Shown here piece after piece: positions 59,009 to 64,000 of a DNA stretch of 64,000 nucleotides. Position 1 is the stretch's first letter, and each line of letters begins with the position of its first letter. A program made the position numbers and the translations under genes. The notes below the pieces were generated by a model that was given only the letters and a program-made list of their open reading frames with translations, had not been told where the DNA came from and made no database searches. The DNA is from RPQJ01 sp963726665 (GTDB lineage Bacteria; Pseudomonadota; Gammaproteobacteria; Steroidobacterales; Steroidobacteraceae), in contig CAVSDW010000017.1 in assembly GCA_963726665.1 (NCBI GenBank), forward strand, positions 148,917 to 212,916, written 5' to 3'.

Positions 59009-60735
59009 TCTGCCGCGTCGCCCGCCGCGGCGACGTACTCCTCGTATCGCGGCACCCACATCCTTGCCGCCACCGCGTCTACCAATGCCGCCGCGGGCGG
59101 GTCCGTCACGGCGGCGCCCCGCGAATTCGCAATCACCGCCGCCGCCACGGCCGCCGAGACTTCGCGCAGTCGCGTAACCGCTGGAAACAGCATGCCGCTT
59201 TCAAGCTCGGCGTCCGTGATCTTTCCGGCAAGCGTGTAGGCCGCCGCCGTCAGCATTTCGTCGGTCACCGTACGAATGCCGCCGAGCAGTACGCCGAGGC
59301 CAAGGCCGGGAAACACGAGGACATTGTTGCCCTGGCCGATGCTGACCACCCGCCCGTTGACTTCCACTGGGGCAAACGGGCTGCCGGTGGCGACGAGCGC
59401 GCGGCCGTCGGTCCAGCGCAGCAGGTCCGCGGGCACGGCCTCGCTGAGGTCGGACGGATTCGACATGGGCAGGATCACCGGCCGCGCGCAGTGACCCGCC
59501 ATGGCACGCACGATTGCCTCGGTGAAGCTTCCTCGCTGGCCGGACGTTCCGATCAGCGCGGTCGGCCGGAACGCCGCGACGACCGCGTCGAGGCCGCGTG
59601 CGCTTGCCGCACCGAGGCCGAACGACTGCGCGAGCGTGGGCGGCCAGGCGAGGTCGCGCTTGTAGGCTTCGCGTTGCTCGTGGTCCGTGACCAGCAGGCC
59701 CCGGCTGTCGAGCGCCGCCACGCGCTCGAGGCTCTGCGCCGCGCTCAAGCCTTCGATCTGCATCGCCGCGCGGATCTGCCGCACGATGCCAAGCCCCGCT
59801 GCACCCGCGCCGTGCACCACGACCCGGTGCTCCGAGAGGCGCGTGCCTGTGACGCGGGCCGACGACAGGAGACCCGCGAGGGCAACTGCGCCCGTGCCCT
59901 GGATATCGTCGTTGAACGACGGCAGCCGCGCGCGATAGCGGTCTGCGACCCCGAGGGCGATGTCCTTGCGCAGGTCTTCCCACTGCAACAGCGCCTTCGG
60001 AAAGACGCTCGCCACGGCCTCGACGAACTCCTCGATGAACTCGTCGTATGCCGCGCCCCGAAGCCTGGGCTCGCGCCAGCCCACGTACATCCCGTCTTCG
60101 AGCAGCGCCTGGTTGTCGGTGCCGACGTCGAGACTGATGGGCAGCGTCGCCGCCGGGGGAATGCCCGCCGCGACCGTGTAGAGCGCGAGCTTGCCGACGC
60201 AGATCGCCATTCCGCCGGCCCCCTGGTCGCCGATGCCGAGGATCGATTCGTTGTCGGTGGCGACGATCAGTCGCACGGGCTCGTCGCCCGCGGCGTCCCG
60301 AAGCACGCGTGCCATGCGCCCGCGGAAATCGGGCGTGAGCCAGACACCCCGCGCGCGCCGGTACACCTGGCTGAAGTTTCGGGTCGCCTCCGCCACGGTC
60401 GGCGTATAGATGATCGGCATGTAGCGCTCGAGATGTTCCGCGAGCACCCGGAAATACAGGTGCTCGTTGCGGTCCTGCAGCGCGGACAGCTTGAGATACC
60501 GGTCGAGCGGCGTCGGGGCACGATCGATGTCGGCGACGATGCGCCGCACCTGCAGGTCCATCGTGAGCTGTCCCGAAGGCAGGAGGCCGTGGAGCCGGAA
60601 CCTCTCCCGCTCGTCGGCGCGAAACGCCGTGCCCTTGTTCAGGATCGGGTCGCGGATCAGTTCCCGGCCACCCTTCGTCACGGGCACGGGCTCCGACTGC
60701 GACGGCCAGGGAGAGTGGAGTTCGGCGTCTTTCAT
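59005..60735 (-). CDS. maeA: NAD-dependent malic enzyme
   Basis: Oxidative decarboxylation of malate to pyruvate with NAD. 576 residues, the length of the large SfcA/MaeA type. Motifs: YMPIIYTPTVAEA with the catalytic Tyr, FNDDIQGTGAVALAGLL (metal-binding Asp), VVHGAGAAGLGIVRQI (NAD-binding), LIGTSGQRGSFTEAIVRAMA and ILPMSNPSDLSEAVPADLL. Start ATG 60735 (MKDAELHSPWPSQ). Translationally coupled to the YhhN gene. Pairs metabolically with PPDK. Confidence 0.93.
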   Translation of the reverse strand: MKDAELHSPWPSQSEPVPVTKGGRELIRDPILNKGTAFRADERERFRLHGLLPSGQLTMDLQVRRIVADIDRAPTPLDRYLKLSALQDRNEHLYFRVLAEHLERYMPIIYTPTVAEATRNFSQVYRRARGVWLTPDFRGRMARVLRDAAGDEPVRLIVATDNESILGIGDQGAGGMAICVGKLALYTVAAGIPPAATLPISLDVGTDNQALLEDGMYVGWREPRLRGAAYDEFIEEFVEAVASVFPKALLQWEDLRKDIALGVADRYRARLPSFNDDIQGTGAVALAGLLSSARVTGTRLSEHRVVVHGAGAAGLGIVRQIRAAMQIEGLSAAQSLERVAALDSRGLLVTDHEQREAYKRDLAWPPTLAQSFGLGAASARGLDAVVAAFRPTALIGTSGQRGSFTEAIVRAMAGHCARPVILPMSNPSDLSEAVPADLLRWTDGRALVATGSPFAPVEVNGRVVSIGQGNNVLVFPGLGLGVLLGGIRTVTDEMLTAAAYTLAGKITDAELESGMLFPAVTRLREVSAAVAAAVIANSRGAAVTDPPAAALVDAVAARMWVPRYEEYVAAAGDAAE

Positions 60736-60814
60736 GCCGACAAGCTTGCAGCTTCTGGCCATCCGTGCCAACCGCCATTACTGTCGGTGGCCGGGACCGC
60801 TAAAGTGGCGAGCC

Positions 60815-62086
60815 ATGCAGCACATCGCGTCCTACTACGCCGCCTCGGCAAACCCGTCCCCGACCAGGGCGCCGCTCGAGGGCGACGTGCGCGCCGACGT
60901 CTGCGTGGTCGGCGGCGGCATCGCGGGCTGTTCCGCGGCGCTCGACCTGGCTGCGCGCGGCTACAAGGTCGTGCTGCTCGAGGCACGCAGGATCGGCTGG
61001 GGGGCTTCGGGTCGCAGCGGCGGCCAGGCGATCTTCGGCTTCGGCACGAGCCAGCAGGCGATCGTCGCGCAGGTGGGCGTCGAAGCCGCGCGCCGCATGT
61101 GGGACGTGTCGATCGAGTCGCTCGCCCTGCTCCGCCGCCGGGTCGCGGACCACGGCATCGACTGCGACCTGCAGTGGGGTCACATGCACGTCGCCACCCG
61201 GGAGCGACAACGCCGGGAACTCGAGCAACTCCAGCGGGAACTCGAGGACTGCTACGGATACGGGGACACGCGGCTGCTCGACCGCGCCGGAGTCGAGTCG
61301 CTGCTCGCGACGCACCGGTACTGCGCCGGGCTCTTCGATCCCGGCAGCGGGCACCTGCACCCGCTCAATTACACGCTGGGGCTGGCGCGCGCGGCCGAGG
61401 CGTCCGGGGCGACGATCCACGAATCGACGGTGGTGACCTCGATCGGGCACGGCGACGAGCTGCGGGTCACGACGCAGCGCGGCACGGTGATCGCGCGCCA
61501 CGTGGTCCTCGCCCGCGGCGGCTATCTCGACGGGGTCCGCACCGCCGCGGACTGGCGCGTAATGCCGGTGGGCACCTACGTGGTCGCGACCGAGCCGCTG
61601 GGCGAGGAACGCATGCGCGCCCTGATGCGCGAGAACTACGCCGTCGCCGACGTGAACTTCGTGCTCGACTATTTCCGGCGTTCCGCGGACCATCGGCTGC
61701 TCTTCGGCGGACGGGTCAGCTACTCCGGCATCGACGAGTCGGACAGCGGGCGCGCGACGCGCGCGAGGATGCTCAAGGTCTTTCCGCAGCTCGCAGACGT
61801 GCGCCTGGACCACGTGTGGGGAGGCTACGTGGACATCACGATGAATCGAGCGCCGGATTTCGGGCACCTCGCGCCGAACGTGATCTACCTGCAGGGTTTT
61901 TCCGGCCACGGCATTGCGATGGCGGGCATGGCGGGCCGGCTCGCGGCCGAGGCGGTCGCCGGGCAGGCGGAACGGTTCGACCTCTTCGGACGCCTTCCGC
62001 ATCGCGTGTTCCCGGGTGGCCGCGCGCTGCGCACACCGGCGCTGGTCCTCGGCATGCTCTGGTATCGTCTGCGCGACCTGCTATGA
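60815..62086 (+). CDS. FAD-dependent amine/amino-acid oxidase (DadA/PuuB-like)
   Basis: 423 residues. N-terminal dinucleotide-binding motif VCVVGGGIAGCSAALDLA, followed by ARRIGWGASGRSGGQAIFG as in gamma-glutamylputrescine oxidase PuuB and related DAO-family enzymes. The C-terminal FAD-contact region is VIYLQGFSGHGIAMAGMAGR. Substrate is probably a secondary amine or amino acid; PuuB identity is not certain. Its stop overlaps the patatin-like gene start (ATGA). Confidence 0.88.
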   Translation: MQHIASYYAASANPSPTRAPLEGDVRADVCVVGGGIAGCSAALDLAARGYKVVLLEARRIGWGASGRSGGQAIFGFGTSQQAIVAQVGVEAARRMWDVSIESLALLRRRVADHGIDCDLQWGHMHVATRERQRRELEQLQRELEDCYGYGDTRLLDRAGVESLLATHRYCAGLFDPGSGHLHPLNYTLGLARAAEASGATIHESTVVTSIGHGDELRVTTQRGTVIARHVVLARGGYLDGVRTAADWRVMPVGTYVVATEPLGEERMRALMRENYAVADVNFVLDYFRRSADHRLLFGGRVSYSGIDESDSGRATRARMLKVFPQLADVRLDHVWGGYVDITMNRAPDFGHLAPNVIYLQGFSGHGIAMAGMAGRLAAEAVAGQAERFDLFGRLPHRVFPGGRALRTPALVLGMLWYRLRDLL

Positions 62087-63168
62087 ACGCCGCGTCGAAT
62101 CACGCGAACATACTCGAACTTCGTGCCGGGCCCGGTGCCGCGGCGCACCTGCGCTCAGACGGCATTTCGCCTGGCGACGTCGCATGCATCCCCGCGGCGG
62201 CGGGCGGGCCAAAAGGCCTTGCGCTCGTCCCGCTCGACAAGCTGCTGTATCGGGAGTGGTTGCGGGACGCGGCGCGCATCGAACTCATCGGGGCGTCCGT
62301 GGGTGCCTGGCGCATGACCGCGCTCGCCCAACCCGATCCGGTCGCCGCGCTCGAGCGCCTGCAGCACGCCTACGTGCGCGACCAGAACTACGATTCGAAG
62401 CCGACGCCCGACGACGTGGCGCAGGCGTGCCGCCGCCTCGCGCGTTCGGTGCTGGACGGCGCGACGCTGCGCGTGCGTACCGGTGTCTCGCTGACGATCG
62501 TGACCTCGCGCGCCCGCGGCGCGCTGGCCGGCACCGAATCGAAATTCGCGTGGGGCCGTGCCGGGCTCTCGAACACGATCTCGCGCGCCGGGCTCGCGAG
62601 ACACCTCGAGCGGGTGCTGTTCACGTCAGGGCCCACCTTCCTGGCGCCGCCCTTCGACGCGTTCGGTTCACAGGTCGTGGCGCTCGATGCCCGGAATACC
62701 GAGGACGCACTCGTCGCCTCGGGCACGATACCGATCGTCTGCTCGCCGGTGCGTGGGATCGCCGGTGCACCGCCCGGCAACTACTGGGACGGGGCGCTGG
62801 TGGACTACCACCTTCAACTGCCCTACGAGCGGCTGACCCGCAGCGGGCCACGACGACGCATCGTGCTCTATCCGCATTTCAACGACTACGTGACGCCAGG
62901 CTGGCTGGACAAGCACCTCCCATGGCGTCGCAAGGCCCGCAACCACCCGTGGCTGGACGACGTGCTGCTCATCGCGCCTTCGCCTTCGTTCCTCGCGACC
63001 CTTCCCAACGGTAAGTTGCCGGATCGAAAGGATTTTTACCGCTACGGCCAGGACCACGCCAGCCGCATCCGGGACTGGGAACGGGCCATCTCCGAGTGCC
63101 AGCGCTTTGCCGAAGCGGCGCTCATGTGGCTTCAGCGCCCCGACCCTTCATTGCTCAAGCCTCTCTAG
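62083..63168 (+). CDS. Patatin-like phospholipase family protein
   Basis: 361 residues. Oxyanion-type segment AAAGGPKGLALVPLDK, nucleophile elbow GASVGAWRMTAL (G-x-S-x-G) and the Asp-bearing NYWDGALVDYHLQL give the Ser-Asp dyad of patatins. No signal peptide, so cytoplasmic. The substrate is likely a lipid or acyl ester. Coupled to the FAD oxidase by a 4-nt overlap. Confidence 0.82.
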   Translation: MNAASNHANILELRAGPGAAAHLRSDGISPGDVACIPAAAGGPKGLALVPLDKLLYREWLRDAARIELIGASVGAWRMTALAQPDPVAALERLQHAYVRDQNYDSKPTPDDVAQACRRLARSVLDGATLRVRTGVSLTIVTSRARGALAGTESKFAWGRAGLSNTISRAGLARHLERVLFTSGPTFLAPPFDAFGSQVVALDARNTEDALVASGTIPIVCSPVRGIAGAPPGNYWDGALVDYHLQLPYERLTRSGPRRRIVLYPHFNDYVTPGWLDKHLPWRRKARNHPWLDDVLLIAPSPSFLATLPNGKLPDRKDFYRYGQDHASRIRDWERAISECQRFAEAALMWLQRPDPSLLKPL

Positions 63169-63201
63169 GGCGATAGGTTCGGGCCCCGGTATGATGGGCG
63201 G

Positions 63202-63774
63202 ATGTCCGGCTTCGCCTCACGCTGCGTCGCCCTCGTGCGTCACCCGTCGACGCCGGCCCCGGCCGTGCGTCACATCGACGTCGAGCTCGCGTCCACACCG
63301 GAAGGCGGCCTCAAGCTCAGGTTCTTCCTCGACGGCGATGTGAGCGCCATCGCCCTGCCGCCCATCGTCGAGCCGAAGCAGTCGGACGGGCTGTGGCAGC
63401 ACACCTGTTTCGAGGCCTTCATCGGCGGACAGGGCGCGCGGGCCTACTGCGAGTTCAATTTCTCGCCTTCCACCGAGTGGGCCGCCTACGGCTTCTCGGC
63501 CTATCGCGCCGGAATGGTGCCGCTCGCCTACACCACTCCTCCGACTGTCACGGTCAGCGTGGCCGAGGACCGTATCGCGCTCGAGGCCGTGATCCCGCTC
63601 GAGGCACTGCTCGCCCTGCCCGGCGACGGCACGCTGCTCGTCGGGCTCGCGGCGGTCATCGAGGACCACAACGGGCAGTTGTCGTACTGGGCGCTCGCGC
63701 ACCGCGCCGAGAAACCCGACTTCCACAGCCCCGCCGGATTCGTCCTGGAGATCGAGCGGGCCAGCACGTGGTGA
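63202..63774 (+). CDS. DOMON-like domain protein
   Basis: 190 residues of mostly beta structure with a DOMON-like fold: SDGLWQHTCFEAFIGGQGA, YCEFNFSPSTEWAAYGFSAY and AALALPGDG-type late strands around LLVGLAAVIEDHNGQLSYW. No heme-ligand pair is certain. No signal peptide. Overlaps the start of the next gene (GTGA), suggesting co-function with the DUF1343 protein. Confidence 0.75.
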   Translation: MSGFASRCVALVRHPSTPAPAVRHIDVELASTPEGGLKLRFFLDGDVSAIALPPIVEPKQSDGLWQHTCFEAFIGGQGARAYCEFNFSPSTEWAAYGFSAYRAGMVPLAYTTPPTVTVSVAEDRIALEAVIPLEALLALPGDGTLLVGLAAVIEDHNGQLSYWALAHRAEKPDFHSPAGFVLEIERASTW

Positions 63775-64000
63775 CGTTCGGCATCGACCGGCTGCTGGCC
63801 GAGCCGGATCTGCGGCGACCACTGTCGGGCCGCCGGGTCGCGCTGCTCGCCCACCCGGCGTCCGTCACCGCCGACCTCACGCACTCGCTCGACGCGATCG
63901 CCGCACTCGACGATTTCACGCTGTCGGCGGCCTTCGGTCCGCAGCACGGGCTGCGCGGCGACAAGCAGGACAACATGGTCGAGTCGCCGGACTTCCGCGA
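63771..64000 (+). CDS. DUF1343 family protein, NamZ-like (3' end outside window)
   Basis: First 76 codons of a DUF1343 protein. The start GTG 63771 overlaps the DOMON-like stop. Motifs: GIDRLLAEPDLRRPLSGRR, VALLAHPASVTADLTHSLDA and FGPQHGLRGDKQDNMVES, characteristic of exo-beta-N-acetylmuramidase NamZ-type proteins in peptidoglycan recycling. The C-terminal part is missing from the window. Confidence 0.85.
   Translation, partial: MTFGIDRLLAEPDLRRPLSGRRVALLAHPASVTADLTHSLDAIAALDDFTLSAAFGPQHGLRGDKQDNMVESPDFR

Noticed and set aside
59491..60780. A long plus-strand frame running into the amine oxidase and patatin genes (1,225 codons)
   Set aside because: The first part is antisense to malic enzyme and the middle part is out of frame with the FAD oxidase; only its last 361 codons are the patatin-like gene.

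Overview
The window is high-GC DNA from a chromosome of a Gram-negative bacterium, most likely a gamma- or betaproteobacterium. This rests on the Pseudomonas-type FadB/FadA pair, the YqjD/YqjE/YqjK trio, Slt, NfeD/SPFH, MprF/AcvB and outer-membrane and periplasmic proteins on many operons. No rRNA, tRNA, CRISPR array, phage or transposase gene is visible.

Layout. 0-5.4 kb: a gamma-glutamyltransferase end, an ornithine-cyclodeaminase-family gene, an MFS transporter and a secreted beta-propeller protein with one heme-c motif, all broken by reading-frame shifts. 5.4-10.2 kb: a cyanophycin pair, a Mur-ligase-like protein and cyanophycin synthetase CphA; cyanophycinase lies at 18.4-19.2 kb. 10.4-14.4 kb: MprF (aminoacyl-phosphatidylglycerol synthase/flippase) and an AcvB/VirJ-type hydrolase. 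14.4-22.6 kb: SPFH/NfeD, tautomerase, cupin, a winged-helix regulator, TfoX-like protein, metallophosphoesterase, DDAH-like hydrolase, VOC protein and LOG protein.

22.7-37.8 kb is the standout region. Divergent operons encode an ankyrin/Sel1 protein and a membrane-anchored FAD/4Fe-4S oxidoreductase (minus strand), and a TPR protein, a b-type membrane cytochrome, a 21-heme c-type cytochrome, a giant periodic cytochrome with 73 CxxCH motifs (plus one CxxxCH), an outer-membrane barrel protein with SPOR-like and TPR segments, and a lipoprotein (plus strand). The gene order suggests electron flow from a cytoplasmic reductant through the inner membrane and periplasm to the outer membrane. Copies of one palindromic repeat lie at both edges of this locus.

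37.9-47.9 kb carries fatty-acid beta-oxidation (acyl-CoA dehydrogenase, FadA, FadB), the yqjDEK-like envelope operon, soluble lytic transglycosylase and a quinone-oxidoreductase-like protein. 48.4-50.9 kb holds a probable small structured RNA, a fluoride riboswitch, CrcB, DUF190 and an MFS transporter. 51-64 kb carries a TGS-type GTPase, pyruvate phosphate dikinase, an OmpR/EnvZ-like two-component system, a YhhN protein, malic enzyme, an FAD amine oxidase, a patatin-like protein, a DOMON-like protein and the start of a DUF1343 protein.

A technical caution: about sixteen genes need one or more single-base shifts to read through. They are dense in 0-16 kb and nearly absent elsewhere, and in the giant cytochrome the repeat period itself shows a one-base loss and a one-base gain. 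Uncorrected sequencing or assembly indels explain this better than mass gene decay, so the broken genes are annotated over their full span.
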